The notes: generated by a model not told the origin, from the sequence alone. DNA of 64,000 bases from Ignavibacteriales bacterium (GCA_020061355.1 JAGUYK010000014.1:62001-126000); one strand, 5' to 3'; shown: positions 45,068 to 54,927, numbered from the stretch's first letter. Numbers and translations are program-made.

Positions 45068-45976
45068 ATGAACCTAAAAGACAAAGCATTATTACATTTA
45101 AAAACTTACCGGGAGTTATTAACTAAGTCGGGAATCGTTGTAGATAATATTCTTGCGAAAGAATTTAATTATGAGTTTAATGCAACAAAGGGAAGCAATC
45201 GTGTAAAGGTTTTAGTTTATTTTGGCAAAAAGGGGATAAAAGTAATTTTACAGGGTGATCTTGAATCCAAATTGCATAAGACAATCGACAACATAATTAA
45301 CGATCAGCAATCATTGGATCTTGGCAACTCAAATTTTATGGAACCTGCAGAGTATATCGGCTCCGACGAGGTTGGTAAAGGCGATTTCTTTGGACCGCTT
45401 GTTATAGCTGCTGTTTTTGTTAATCAGAAATCAAAAAAGGAGTTGTCGAAAATTGGGGTTCGTGATAGTAAGGATATTAGCGATTATCAAATAAAGGATA
45501 TAGCCCGGGAAATTCAATCAATTGTTAAAGAAAACATAGAAATTGTAAGAATTAATCCTGCAAAGTATAATGAGCTTTATGCTAAGTTCAAGAATTTGAA
45601 TAAACTTCTAAATTGGGGACACTCTAAAGCAATCGATAATTTACTCGATAATACTAAATGTAAGTATGTTATTACAGATAAATTCAGTAAAAAGAATCTG
45701 GACGTAGTAACACTTGCAAAACATTCGGATGTCGATTTTGTTCAGGAAACTAAAGCAGAAAAATATATTGGAGTTGCGGCGGCTTCAATTCTGGCAAGAG
45801 CTGCTTTCTTAGAATGGTTTGATTTTCAGGAAAGAAAAGGATTAAAAATACCTCGGGGATCTTCAGAACAAGTTGAAATTTATGCAAGGCAGCTTGTTAA
45901 AAAAATTGGAGAGGATAAACTTAGCGAGTTAGTTAAAATCCATTTCAAAACATTTAATAAAATTAAGCTGGGATAA
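45068..45976 (+). CDS. rnhC: Ribonuclease HIII
   Basis: A 302-residue protein. The N-terminal TBP-like domain (about 1-85) is followed by the catalytic core EYIGSDEVGKGDFFGPLV with Asp100 and Glu101, then VRDSKDIS, and an AAASILARAAFLEW segment later. RNase HIII removes the RNA strand of RNA-DNA hybrids, for example R-loops and primers, in the cytoplasm. The TBP-like N-terminus separates it from RNase HII. It lies 9 bases after lacI-type and 16 bases before pfkA, so the three may form one transcript by position only. Confidence 0.92.
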   Translation: MNLKDKALLHLKTYRELLTKSGIVVDNILAKEFNYEFNATKGSNRVKVLVYFGKKGIKVILQGDLESKLHKTIDNIINDQQSLDLGNSNFMEPAEYIGSDEVGKGDFFGPLVIAAVFVNQKSKKELSKIGVRDSKDISDYQIKDIAREIQSIVKENIEIVRINPAKYNELYAKFKNLNKLLNWGHSKAIDNLLDNTKCKYVITDKFSKKNLDVVTLAKHSDVDFVQETKAEKYIGVAAASILARAAFLEWFDFQERKGLKIPRGSSEQVEIYARQLVKKIGEDKLSELVKIHFKTFNKIKLG

Positions 45977-45992
45977 AAAGTATTCTTAATAA

Positions 45993-47111
45993 ATGCAGGA
46001 TCAGAAAGTGACAAAATCAAAAATTAAACGGATCGGAATTTTAACGGGCGGCGGGGATTGCCCCGGACTAAATGCAGTTATACGCGGAGTTGCAAAACCG
46101 GCTCATGATAATGGACTGAGTGTACTTGGCATTCTCGATGGATTCGAAGGATTGGTAGAAGGCAAAGCAATCGAATTATACAATAGAGATGTTTCCGGAA
46201 TCTTAGCAAAGGGAGGAACGATTTTAGGATCATCGAACAAAGGCGACCCGTTTCACTGGCCCGAAGAAATTAATGGCAAAATCAAAATTGTTGATCGCTC
46301 GAAGGATGCTCTTAAAAATTATCAGGCATGGGATTTAGATGCAGTCGTTGCCATTGGAGGCGACGGAACAATGCACATCGCTAATTATCTGAGCGAAATG
46401 GGAATGAACATCGTGGGTGTTCCAAAAACAATTGATAATGACCTTGAAGCAACTGATCAAACATTTGGACACGATTCAGCAGTATATGTAGTAACCGAAG
46501 CATTGGACAGGCTTCACACTACTGCTTCTGCTCATCACCGAATAATGGTTTGCGAAGTAATGGGAAGGTACGCTGGATGGATTGCGCTCAACGGAGGTTT
46601 AGCCGGAGGAGCTGATATAATCTTAATTCCGGAAATTCCATTTGAATGGAATGTTATTTATGATCACGTTCTTCGTAGGAACATGAAAGGCAAACGATTC
46701 AGCATAGTATGTGTTGCAGAAGGTGCTAAACCGAAAAATGGAGAATTTGTTATTAAAAGTAAGGACATAAAACGTACTGATCCAATTCAGCTTGGCGGAA
46801 TTGGTGAACTGGTTGCAAAAAAAATTAGTGATAATACCAAACTGGAAACACGCTACACTGTTTTAGGTCACCTACAACGTGGCGGAAGCCCTACTCCATT
46901 CGATCGAATTCTTGCAACAAAATTTGGTACTAATGCTATTCAATTGGTTATAAAGAAACAATTTGGGAGAATGGTTGCTTTGAAAGGATCTGAAATTAAA
47001 AGCGTTAGAATTTTAGATGCAATATCTCATCAAAAATTAGTAAAACTCAATGATCAGGCTGTCTTAGCAGCAAGCGCAGTAGGAGTAAGTTTCGGTACCA
47101 AAAAATTATAA
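45993..47111 (+). CDS. pfkA: 6-phosphofructokinase, PfkA family
   Basis: A 372-residue cytoplasmic enzyme phosphorylating fructose 6-phosphate. Motifs: GILTGGGDCPGLNAVIRG (nucleotide loop), GGDGT at 122-126, PKTIDND at 144-150 with catalytic Asp148, MGRYAGWIA, and HLQRGGSPT. Gly125 is the ATP-type residue (E. coli Gly104; PPi enzymes have Asp), but Lys145 is the residue of the PPi-type and actinobacterial-type enzymes (E. coli Gly124). This combination is known in ATP-dependent PFKs of the mixed group, so ATP is more likely. It carries sugars from the nearby glucan and galactan systems into glycolysis. tRNA-Asp follows. Confidence 0.92.
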   Translation: MQDQKVTKSKIKRIGILTGGGDCPGLNAVIRGVAKPAHDNGLSVLGILDGFEGLVEGKAIELYNRDVSGILAKGGTILGSSNKGDPFHWPEEINGKIKIVDRSKDALKNYQAWDLDAVVAIGGDGTMHIANYLSEMGMNIVGVPKTIDNDLEATDQTFGHDSAVYVVTEALDRLHTTASAHHRIMVCEVMGRYAGWIALNGGLAGGADIILIPEIPFEWNVIYDHVLRRNMKGKRFSIVCVAEGAKPKNGEFVIKSKDIKRTDPIQLGGIGELVAKKISDNTKLETRYTVLGHLQRGGSPTPFDRILATKFGTNAIQLVIKKQFGRMVALKGSEIKSVRILDAISHQKLVKLNDQAVLAASAVGVSFGTKKL

Positions 47112-47206
47112 GGCGGCTTGTTTGAATTCGGTTTTATTGCTATTTTGGTGCGCCTATTTAACAGTTGTTTCTTTGTTCTTGTTATTTGGTATTTAATAGA
47201 GGGGGT

Positions 47207-47227
47207 TCCCGATAAAAGAGATCGGGA
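47207..47227. repeat. Short dispersed palindrome upstream of tRNA-Asp
   Basis: TCCCGAT-AAAAGAG-ATCGGGA, a 7-bp stem, in the noncoding stretch between pfkA and tRNA-Asp. Its arms match those of the hairpin at 47474-47499 downstream of the tRNA. Confidence 0.45.
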
Positions 47228-47322
47228 TAAACTCCGTTCAGATTTGTTAGAACGCCTTAAAAAGATTGATATACATATTCGTTATTTGGTGTTTGATTAT
47301 TGTTTCTTGGAATTTATTAATT

Positions 47323-47396
47323 GGGGTCGTAGTTCAGTTGGTTAGAACGCCTGCCTGTCACGCAGGAGGTCGCGAGTTCGAGTCTCGTCGGCCCCG
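47323..47396 (+). tRNA. tRNA-Asp (anticodon GTC)
   Basis: The acceptor GGGGTCG pairs with CGGCCCC; D-arm, anticodon stem-loop CTGCCTGTCACGCAG with anticodon GTC, and T-arm GCGAGTTCGAGTCTCGT are all intact. CCA is not encoded. Confidence 0.95.
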
Positions 47397-47402
47397 CAAA
47401 AC

Positions 47403-47439
47403 AAAAAAACCTTACGGTCAAAGACTGTGAGGTTTTTTT
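47403..47439 (+). terminator. Rho-independent terminator of tRNA-Asp
   Basis: AACCTTACGGTC pairs with GACTGTGAGGTT around AAA and is followed by seven T. It lies 7 bases after the tRNA. Confidence 0.88.
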
Positions 47440-47473
47440 GTTTGCAATAGGTTAAGTGATTTTGTCTCGCCTG

Positions 47474-47499
47474 CCCCGATGAGTGAAGCGAAATCGGGA
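47474..47499. repeat. Short dispersed palindrome downstream of tRNA-Asp
   Basis: CCCCGAT, a 12-base loop, then ATCGGG. The same arms flank the other side of the tRNA at 47207-47227. The remaining bases to the Yip1 stop at 47612 hold nothing I recognise. Confidence 0.45.
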
Positions 47500-47611
47500 T
47501 CAGCTTTTTCCGGCAAGGCTATTTTTTAAAAGTAACACTGAAGCAGTTAAATTATTTAACAGAATAAAAAAACCAGTAATTTGTATTCGGCTTCTATCTT
47601 CAAATTACTTT

Positions 47612-48193
47612 TTAATAATATATATTCCCGACAATTATTGATGCCAGAATTGCTGTAAGAACCACAAACACAAATACCATAGCAATCAGACTGACAATAA
47701 AGTAGCTCAATGTTTTCTCAATAGGTGTCTGCATTAATGGTTGAATTCCCAGATAGAGTAAATAGAGTCCGTATATTCCGGCCAATGTCGAAATAATTGA
47801 AATTGACGGGACGATTAGAAAAATGCCCGCGATCATTGTTGGTGTATAAGAATAAACTACTAATTGAAAAGCCTTATTGAAATTTTTAACGGCTCCGAAG
47901 TTAGGAGCAAGAAGATCAATTATATAAGCTGATATCAAAGCACCGCCAATAGTTGATAATAATGAAATTACAGCTTGTTTAATTCCCCAGCTAACCGATG
48001 AATAAGTTCCTGCAAAGGGGATACTGATTCCAACCAATCCGAAACCAATAAAAGATGCAACTGCCGGTATTAAAGATAGCGGGATTAAATATGTTAAAAT
48101 TAATTGAGACTGACCAATCTCTTCCTGATTAATAATCAGCCATTCATTCTTAGGTTCAATTATGATTTTCTTTGCTCTTTCAATAATGTTCAT
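47612..48193 (-). CDS. Yip1-family inner-membrane protein
   Basis: A 193-residue protein. It opens MNIIERAKKIIIEPKNEW, which is the conserved lead-in of bacterial Yip1-domain (PF04893) proteins (ER.k.il..Pk.eW), followed by about five hydrophobic segments separated by short loops. The function of bacterial members is not established; membrane-associated roles are suggested by homology to eukaryotic Yip1. An AGGAGG ribosome site precedes the ATG. It is a single-gene unit, divergent from the protease gene at 48545. Confidence 0.8.
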   Translation of the reverse strand: MNIIERAKKIIIEPKNEWLIINQEEIGQSQLILTYLIPLSLIPAVASFIGFGLVGISIPFAGTYSSVSWGIKQAVISLLSTIGGALISAYIIDLLAPNFGAVKNFNKAFQLVVYSYTPTMIAGIFLIVPSISIISTLAGIYGLYLLYLGIQPLMQTPIEKTLSYFIVSLIAMVFVFVVLTAILASIIVGNIYY

Positions 48194-48544
48194 TTGTACC
48201 TCCTGATTAGGTTGAAGATGCTCCGGTTAGCAGTAGAAAAAGGATTTTAATGAAACAATATCATTTCATTCGATTAAACTTATTTCAATCTAACAATCGC
48301 TTGAGCCCGGTGATCTCAAGCAAACAATAATTGTATCTCACCTTTATTATTGGAAAGTATGATTTCTTAAAATATATACTCAATCGAACACTTCCTTAAT
48401 GAGTAATTACAACATAAGAGAATTACTTTTTTATATCAATAAATCTTCCTTTTGCTTTCTAGTTATATGACCTTATTAATATTTTTTGATATAATTATAC
48501 ATCATTTTTTGCTTAATATGTATCAAATAGCCTTATTATAAAGA
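48194..48544. other. Divergent intergenic region of Yip1 and protease genes
   Basis: A 351-base AT-rich stretch without a plausible ORF. It holds the promoter of the downstream protease and presumably the Yip1 promoter. I see no other structure. Confidence 0.5.
48467..48495 (+). promoter_or_regulatory. Candidate promoter of the metzincin-like protease gene
   Basis: A perfect TATAAT at 48490-48495 with an extended -10 TGA just before it, and ATGACC at 48467-48472 as a weak -35 with a 17-base spacer. It lies 49 bases upstream of the start codon. Confidence 0.4.
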
Positions 48545-51301
48545 TTGAAAAATATTTTCGTCATATTAACCTTTCTTCTGAGTCTTGTAATTTCTGGACA
48601 GGTAGTAGTTAATAACAGTCTTCAGAAAACTATCCGGGATTCAGATCTGATAATAAGAGCAAAAGTTACCAGCTTAAACCCCAGATGGATAATAAAAAAT
48701 AACCATAAGCATATCTATACTTTTACTGAATTTGAAATTAATGAAGTAATAAAAGGAGATTACTCAAATAATAAATTACTTCTAAAAGTTATTGGCGGAA
48801 CTGTAGGCGATACTACCGAATATGTTAAGCCATCATTCAGATTTAACGACAAAGAAGAGATGATTTTATTCTTAAATAATCTGAATTACTCACCGGAATT
48901 ACAAATTCTTGACAAAATCAGAATTGTTGAAAATAAAGTAGCAGTAAACTCGAAATTTTACAAAGCCGATAATTTCACAGCCATTATAAAGAAAAATCTG
49001 AAGGGGGAAATAACATTAACCGATGACCCGGCGGAATTACAGAAAATTATCGAATCGATAGAGATAAAAAGAGAAAGTATTGATGTGATTGATGCTAAAA
49101 CACATTTACTAAAGAGCACATCACTCCAATCCTCCTTCAATTTAGCTCCTTATAAACCGCCAAACTGGTCGTCAGCAATTGTTGTATCAACAATATCCGG
49201 AGATAATCTTGATGCCGTTACAATAAAGGAAACAGATAAATTATACATTGACTGGGCTGTAGCTAATTATGGACCTGATAATGTTTCAACTTCCTTTTTG
49301 GTTAGTCTCTATATTGATAATTCTTTTCAGGCTCAATGGACAGTCGATGAATTATCTGCAAATTACTACATTTATTTAAGTGATTATCAACTTGACCCTT
49401 TATCAAGCGGACTTCATCAAATTAAAATTATTGTCGATCCAACAAACAGAATACTTGAGACTAATGAGACTGATAATGAATTTATTAAAACGATATCTGT
49501 TGATGCTGTTCAGGGTCTGCCTTCAATTACCAATATCTCGCCGTCGTCAGCTTCTGCCGGAACTAATTCCACTGTAAGAATCGCCGGTAGTAATTTCGGG
49601 GTTGTTCGCGGTTCAAGCAAGGTGATGTTCTTTTATAAGAGTGGAGAGCCAAAAATTGAATCGACGAATTATTTATCGTGGTCGGATACACAAATCGAAT
49701 GCGAAGTTCCAATTGGAATTATAAATGATTACCCGGCTTCTGCATCAAGCGGCCCGGTTACTGTTTCAACAGCATCAGGAACGAGCACCGGTTATAATTA
49801 TGATATCACTTTCAGTTACGGCGGTGTCAAATGGAGCGGTGCTTCACCATTAATACCTCTGCGGATTAATGAGAATACAAATGACATTACCGGCGAAGGG
49901 AACGAGGTGATATCAGCTTCAAGTACATGGACAAATGCCGGAGCTAATTTTGGATTCTATTATGACGGGACCACAACAGTTACTGACGCAACTTCAGACG
50001 GGAAAAATCAAATTCTCTGGGGTACTACTTCCGGCTCTCTTGCTACTGCATACTATTGGTATGTCGGCAATAATATGATTGAGGCGGATATTGTCTTTAA
50101 CGACAACTACAACTGGAGTAAAGACGGATCTCAATATGATGTTCAATCAATTGCACTCCATGAATTAGGACACTGGTTAAATCTCAGGGATTTATATGGA
50201 GGATTAGATTCAGATAAAATTATGTATGGAATTAGTTATTCTGGTGCCATTAAACGAACACTAACGAATTCTGAAACTGATGGGATCAAATACATTTATG
50301 GAACCGGCAGTTCTACATTATCTCCTCCACAGCTCTCTTCTCCCGAAAACCTTTCAACCGGTATTTCACTAAATCCATTATTGCAATGGAATCCGGTTGT
50401 GGGCTCAGGAATATTTTATAGGGTGCAGGTTTCCTTAAATAATAATTTTACTAATATACTCATCGATGTAAATAATCTTTCCAATAATCAACACCAGTTG
50501 AATAACCTATCATATAATACGAAGTATTACTGGCGTGTCAACGCTTCAAATTCGTTAAATGTGACGAGCAACTGGTCTGAAGTATGGAATTTTACAACTC
50601 TTCAGCAAACTTATTCGGTTACTTGCACCTCGAATCCGGTTAGTGGAGGAACAACAACGGGAAGCGGAACCTACATATCAGGAACTCAAGTAACAATCAA
50701 CGCGATTTCAAATCAGGGTTATAATTTTTTGAACTGGACGGAAGGTGAGAACATTTTATCAACCAACCCGACTTACAGTTTCATTTTAACATCTGATAGA
50801 ATAATAATTGCAAATTTTGAATTGGGCAGTCAATTATCATTAACTCAACCCAATGGGGGCGAATCCTGGCTGGTCGGAACAACAAACTCAATTACATGGA
50901 CAAGTGAAAATATATCTTCTATAAAAATTGAATACACAGTAAATGACGGAAATAGTTGGAACGTAATCACTAATTCAACTCCCGCTTCAGATGGAGTTTT
51001 TAATTGGGCAATACCCAAAATTAATTCCGGCAGTGCAAAAATCAGGATAAGTGATCCTTCAAGCCAGCTTCAGGATATCAGTAATAACCCGTTTAATATT
51101 GTGGGAGTTACACGCGGTGATGTAAACGATGATGGAATTGTTAATGCATCCGATGCTGCTATGGTACTTAAATATATTGTTGGCACCGGAGTTTTGACCA
51201 TTCGTCAGCAATATGCCGCCGATGCAAGCCTGGATCATTTAATACAGGCGCACGATTCATATTTCATACTATACTATGTTGTTAATGGAATGTGGCCATA
51301 G
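48545..51301 (+). CDS. Secreted multidomain metalloprotease, metzincin (matrixin/snapalysin-like), with dockerin-like end
   Basis: A 918-residue protein with a signal peptide (about 1-19) from a TTG start; no ATG is available. The N-terminal domain (about 20-180) is a common matrixin-associated module (SDLIIRAKV, FEINEVIKGD). Then CARDB-like (about 205-320), IPT/TIG (about 325-420) and a catalytic domain (about 430-590) with HELGHWLNLRD at 539-549 (His539, Glu540, His543, third ligand Asp549, as in HExxHxxxxxD families) and a Met-turn-like IMYG at 559-562. Fn3 (about 595-690), a YSVTCTSNPVSGG-type bacterial repeat (about 695-770) and a PNGGESWLVG Ig-like domain (about 773-855) follow. The last 60 residues (GDVNDDGIVNASDAAM, then DASLDHLIQAHDS) are dockerin-like calcium loops. 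It probably degrades protein outside the cell. Confidence 0.75.
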   Translation: MKNIFVILTFLLSLVISGQVVVNNSLQKTIRDSDLIIRAKVTSLNPRWIIKNNHKHIYTFTEFEINEVIKGDYSNNKLLLKVIGGTVGDTTEYVKPSFRFNDKEEMILFLNNLNYSPELQILDKIRIVENKVAVNSKFYKADNFTAIIKKNLKGEITLTDDPAELQKIIESIEIKRESIDVIDAKTHLLKSTSLQSSFNLAPYKPPNWSSAIVVSTISGDNLDAVTIKETDKLYIDWAVANYGPDNVSTSFLVSLYIDNSFQAQWTVDELSANYYIYLSDYQLDPLSSGLHQIKIIVDPTNRILETNETDNEFIKTISVDAVQGLPSITNISPSSASAGTNSTVRIAGSNFGVVRGSSKVMFFYKSGEPKIESTNYLSWSDTQIECEVPIGIINDYPASASSGPVTVSTASGTSTGYNYDITFSYGGVKWSGASPLIPLRINENTNDITGEGNEVISASSTWTNAGANFGFYYDGTTTVTDATSDGKNQILWGTTSGSLATAYYWYVGNNMIEADIVFNDNYNWSKDGSQYDVQSIALHELGHWLNLRDLYGGLDSDKIMYGISYSGAIKRTLTNSETDGIKYIYGTGSSTLSPPQLSSPENLSTGISLNPLLQWNPVVGSGIFYRVQVSLNNNFTNILIDVNNLSNNQHQLNNLSYNTKYYWRVNASNSLNVTSNWSEVWNFTTLQQTYSVTCTSNPVSGGTTTGSGTYISGTQVTINAISNQGYNFLNWTEGENILSTNPTYSFILTSDRIIIANFELGSQLSLTQPNGGESWLVGTTNSITWTSENISSIKIEYTVNDGNSWNVITNSTPASDGVFNWAIPKINSGSAKIRISDPSSQLQDISNNPFNIVGVTRGDVNDDGIVNASDAAMVLKYIVGTGVLTIRQQYAADASLDHLIQAHDSYFILYYVVNGMWP

Positions 51302-51460
51302 TATAACTTCCAGAAAAAAACAATTGATAATTTCTATATGATAACACATATTGCACATTAAATAAAGACTTCAACATCTTTATTGAAGCCTTCATTAAGT
51401 TCATAATAAGATTGTTTTTTGAATTTCAATTAACGATTCCCTATTATAAATGGAGTTGCC

Positions 51461-53527
51461 ATGATAACTCTATTTCAGAAAAGAATTATGTTAGCAATAA
51501 TTTTATTGCTCACATTGAATGCATGCAAAAAAGAAGATAGTCCTACAGAACCTGAAACTAATAATCCGAGTAATTCTGATGTAATTAAAGTTGGTACACT
51601 TGTAAATGTAACATCTCAACCCGTTGGGAGTAGCGGAGGGACAATCAATATTTTGACTGCAGGAAATCCATTACGTGGAATGCAGATAACCGTTCCTCCG
51701 AACTCGTATTCAGCAACCAAGACATTCGAGATTTCGTATGCTCAGATAGAGAACCATAAACTTGGGTCGAATTTCAATCCTCTCTCTCCTTTAATTAAAA
51801 TATCGAATGGCGGTGGTTATGCTGAGAATCCTATCAATATTAAAATACCTATTAAGAAGACTAAAGACGATTTTGCAATAGGATTTCTGTATGATGCATC
51901 AACAGGTAAATTAGAAGCACTTCCATTGTTAGATGTTAACGACTCTTCTGTTACGGTAAACACAAGACATTTTTCTTCCACCAGATCTACTCTTGGGAAA
52001 GGTTTGATTAATGATCAGAGTTTTACGAATCTTGTTGTAAGTTCTATCAAAGAAAGTGTTCTATTGGGTCAGACAGTAATAAGCTCTGGATTTACACCGG
52101 GAGTTGACGACTGGGAATTTATAAATTATGGATCCTTTATTACAGAAGGACATTGTGCCGGTCAAAGTATGACGGCAATGTGGTACTTTTATGAGAAAAA
52201 ATTAAATGGAGCCCCTCAACTTTTTCATAGATATGACACAATAAATAAATCGGAAGACCCTTCATTTGTATGGTATGACAATCCCCTTGGTTATAGGTTT
52301 GCATCGACTATACAGGAAGATTTTAACTGGCAAGGCTGGATAAGGAATGTAAATATACAATCCTACCTTGAACCAATAACCTGGAAGACTTTTATAGCCG
52401 CAATGTTAATTACCGGGCAACCTCAGTTAATTATTATTAAGAATAGGGCTACTAATGATGGTCATGCAATGATTGTATATAAAATTGGAGTGACAGAGGG
52501 GATACTTTACATCGCTGATCCCAATTATCCAAATAATAGACATACCACCGGTGCAAGTTCAGTAAGAAATATTAAATATATAAACGGGAAATTTCAACCA
52601 TATGATTCATTTCTTAAAGCAGGTGAGCCCGGAATTACTTTTGACCAATTTGCATTCTTTGGTAAAACGGCAAATATTGATTGGACCAAAATCTCCAAAA
52701 GATTTTCTGAACTCGAGAATAAAACTATTGGAAATGATCGATTTCCCACTTACAAACTCAAATACAAACTTAATACTGAAAGAATTGAACTAAAAGATAC
52801 ACTAACTACAAGTCTAGAATTATTAGATGTCAGCATTGAATATTCTGATGCTATAAAAGGCACACGTTCAATAGTTATTAACGAAAACGGCGAAAAGTAT
52901 AAGGACCCATTAAAAATTAATCTTGAGCTTGGGAAAAAAAAATATGGATTTTATCTTGAAGGACGATCACCTGATAAATTTGTCAATAGCTTTATTAATT
53001 TCAGATGGATAACGATAGAAAGAAAAGCACCTCCATATTCTCATGCTGTTATTTCATTAGATGCCCGTGATATTAACAAAAACTTTATCGTTCTTAAATC
53101 AGGGGAAAATATTACCAATGTGAGCTTTGCCAACAAACCACCCAGAGAGCCGGTTAAACAATCTCTCGTATGGACCGGTAATAAGTTTTTTGTAAATTAT
53201 GATTATACATATGATATCGGAATATTCGGACCATACCCTATACAGCATATTGGGAGCATTACCGGAGAACTGGATTCTGATGCCAAAAAAATAAAAAAAC
53301 TCGATGCTAACGTAAAAATAATTTCAAACTTTGGTTCCTCCACTTCAACTCAATCAATATCATTTTCAGATATACCCGTAGTTATTACTAATAATCAAAT
53401 AATTTCTCAAACAACCGACGGTGATATTAAAAAATACATAATTAGTCTTGAGGTTAATTATTTCGGTGAAATAATTAATTATGTCGATTGGACAAACGGA
53501 AAGTTAGCGATAACATTTCTGAAATAG
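51461..53527 (+). CDS. Lipoprotein with papain-like cysteine peptidase signature and ZU5-like N-terminus
   Basis: A 688-residue protein with a GGAG site and a lipoprotein signal (LLTLNAC, Cys22). Residues about 45-170 are ZU5-like: SSGGTINILTAGNPLRGM, then VPPNSYSATKTFEISY. A predicted catalytic segment follows: EGHCAGQSMTAMWYF with Cys232, DGHAMIVYKI with His335 and YIADPNYP with Asp353. Cys then His then Asp or Asn in this order, with the His after a hydrophobic strand, is the C1/C39/papain-fold arrangement. The rest (about 430-688) is beta-rich without known motif. I did not recognise a named family, so the peptidase role is a prediction. It lies 159 bases after the metalloprotease gene on the same strand. 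Confidence 0.6.
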   Translation: MITLFQKRIMLAIILLLTLNACKKEDSPTEPETNNPSNSDVIKVGTLVNVTSQPVGSSGGTINILTAGNPLRGMQITVPPNSYSATKTFEISYAQIENHKLGSNFNPLSPLIKISNGGGYAENPINIKIPIKKTKDDFAIGFLYDASTGKLEALPLLDVNDSSVTVNTRHFSSTRSTLGKGLINDQSFTNLVVSSIKESVLLGQTVISSGFTPGVDDWEFINYGSFITEGHCAGQSMTAMWYFYEKKLNGAPQLFHRYDTINKSEDPSFVWYDNPLGYRFASTIQEDFNWQGWIRNVNIQSYLEPITWKTFIAAMLITGQPQLIIIKNRATNDGHAMIVYKIGVTEGILYIADPNYPNNRHTTGASSVRNIKYINGKFQPYDSFLKAGEPGITFDQFAFFGKTANIDWTKISKRFSELENKTIGNDRFPTYKLKYKLNTERIELKDTLTTSLELLDVSIEYSDAIKGTRSIVINENGEKYKDPLKINLELGKKKYGFYLEGRSPDKFVNSFINFRWITIERKAPPYSHAVISLDARDINKNFIVLKSGENITNVSFANKPPREPVKQSLVWTGNKFFVNYDYTYDIGIFGPYPIQHIGSITGELDSDAKKIKKLDANVKIISNFGSSTSTQSISFSDIPVVITNNQIISQTTDGDIKKYIISLEVNYFGEIINYVDWTNGKLAITFLK

Positions 53528-53711
53528 GAAAATCTAATTTCCTTTTCTTTTGCTGAACAGAGTTACTATTGCAATAAAACCAGTATTATAAGTATATTAA
53601 ATTCTGCAGCTATAGTATGTAATTCAAAAGAATATCAAGGACAAGGAGTTATAATCCACAAAAACTTATTTTTAGAACACTGTAATAATTGATACAGAAT
53701 TAATAAGCCAT

Positions 53712-54566
53712 TTATTTCCTAACTTTTTTTAGAATCTCTGTTATTTCTTTATGCCCATTCTGTTTAGCTAGATCCAGAGCTGTTTCTTTCCAGGTATTTT
53801 TAAAATTTGTCTTAGCTCCATGTTCAAGAAGAATCAGCACTACATCTTTATAACCACCTTTTGCAGCTCTCATAAGTGCGGTTTCTTTATCCTTAGGAAT
53901 AATATTAGGATCTGCACCGGATTTAAGAAGAAAATCAACAATTTGAAAATAACCCATACCGGAAGCTTTGATCAGAGGTGTTTCACCCCCGTCATCGGCG
54001 AAATTTGGATTAGCATTACACTCAATAAAATACTTTAGCAAATCTAAATCCCGGCCGTATACTGCCAGGATTAAGACTGTTGTACCACTGCTTCCCTGGA
54101 TATTTACATCAGCTTTATTATCAATCATAAATCTTATTAAGTCGGGAAACGAATTCGACTTAGGCCAATTATATTTACCCGTAACTGCCATAAGTAAAGG
54201 AGGTGGGATGGTTCCTTTATTCTTATAATTCAAATCTGCGCCCTTCTTAATTAATTTAATCGCCTGTTCTGAATTAAATCTAGACATTGAAACTGAAAGC
54301 AATGAATTTCCATATTTATCTATTGAATTTGGATTAGCTCCATATTCGAGCAGCAAATCAAAAACCCCTTGTCCATTCACACCATCCGACCGGGCTGCAT
54401 AGCATATTGCAGGCTCTCCTTCAACAAGTATATCTGGTGAAGAACCGCTTTTTAAGTATTCACTTACTTTTCCGCTATGATAGAATCTAACTGCGTCTGA
54501 CAGGTTCGTAATATTTTGTGCAAATGCCAGAGTTGTGACAAATAAATAAAGAAGACACTTTTTCAT
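53712..54566 (-). CDS. Secreted ankyrin-repeat protein
   Basis: A 284-residue protein with a signal peptide (about 1-16). It has about six ankyrin repeats with the usual LL..GA(D/N)PN and G.TPL-type motifs (LLEYGANPNSIDKYGNSLL, FLLKSGADPNII, KETALMRAAKGG, KETALDLAKQNGHKEI). Ankyrin arrays bind other proteins, here probably in the periplasm. No additional domain is visible, and the neighbours give no functional hint. It converges on the lipoprotein gene at 51461-53527 across 184 bases in which I see no terminator. Confidence 0.85.
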   Translation of the reverse strand: MKKCLLYLFVTTLAFAQNITNLSDAVRFYHSGKVSEYLKSGSSPDILVEGEPAICYAARSDGVNGQGVFDLLLEYGANPNSIDKYGNSLLSVSMSRFNSEQAIKLIKKGADLNYKNKGTIPPPLLMAVTGKYNWPKSNSFPDLIRFMIDNKADVNIQGSSGTTVLILAVYGRDLDLLKYFIECNANPNFADDGGETPLIKASGMGYFQIVDFLLKSGADPNIIPKDKETALMRAAKGGYKDVVLILLEHGAKTNFKNTWKETALDLAKQNGHKEITEILKKVRK

Positions 54567-54927
54567 AATTATGCCTCACTTTTTTATAATCTGTGAAAAT
54601 ACTTAAATGAAACAAAGACCTTGTGGAATATATTTTAGGAATTAAACTAATTCAACAATTATTAATCAAGACGGATAGTATTAATATCATCAGGTCTTAT
54701 AGTTAAAACTGGACTTTTTGTATTAACTCAAAGATTAGTATATTACCACAGGCAATTTTTTATAACGGCTCCTAATTAGATAAATAGCACCTTATTTCTT
54801 TACTATTCTATTTATCGAATAGTCCTCTGCCTAATTTAAGCTCGTGATTTTGATACACACTTGTTGATGCAGTCAGTTTACCATTTTTCTTTTAATTATA
54901 ATTTCATTTAAATCAATAGGAGCAGCA
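54567..54927. other. Divergent intergenic region of ankyrin and RRM genes
   Basis: A 361-base stretch with no ORF that has a ribosome site. A TATAAT at 54897-54902 close to the RRM start is a possible -10 for that gene. Nothing else is recognised. Confidence 0.45.

Noticed and set aside
47118-47345. 75-residue open frame after pfkA
   Set aside because: It runs into tRNA-Asp, contains a hairpin region, has no ribosome site and no protein-like pattern.
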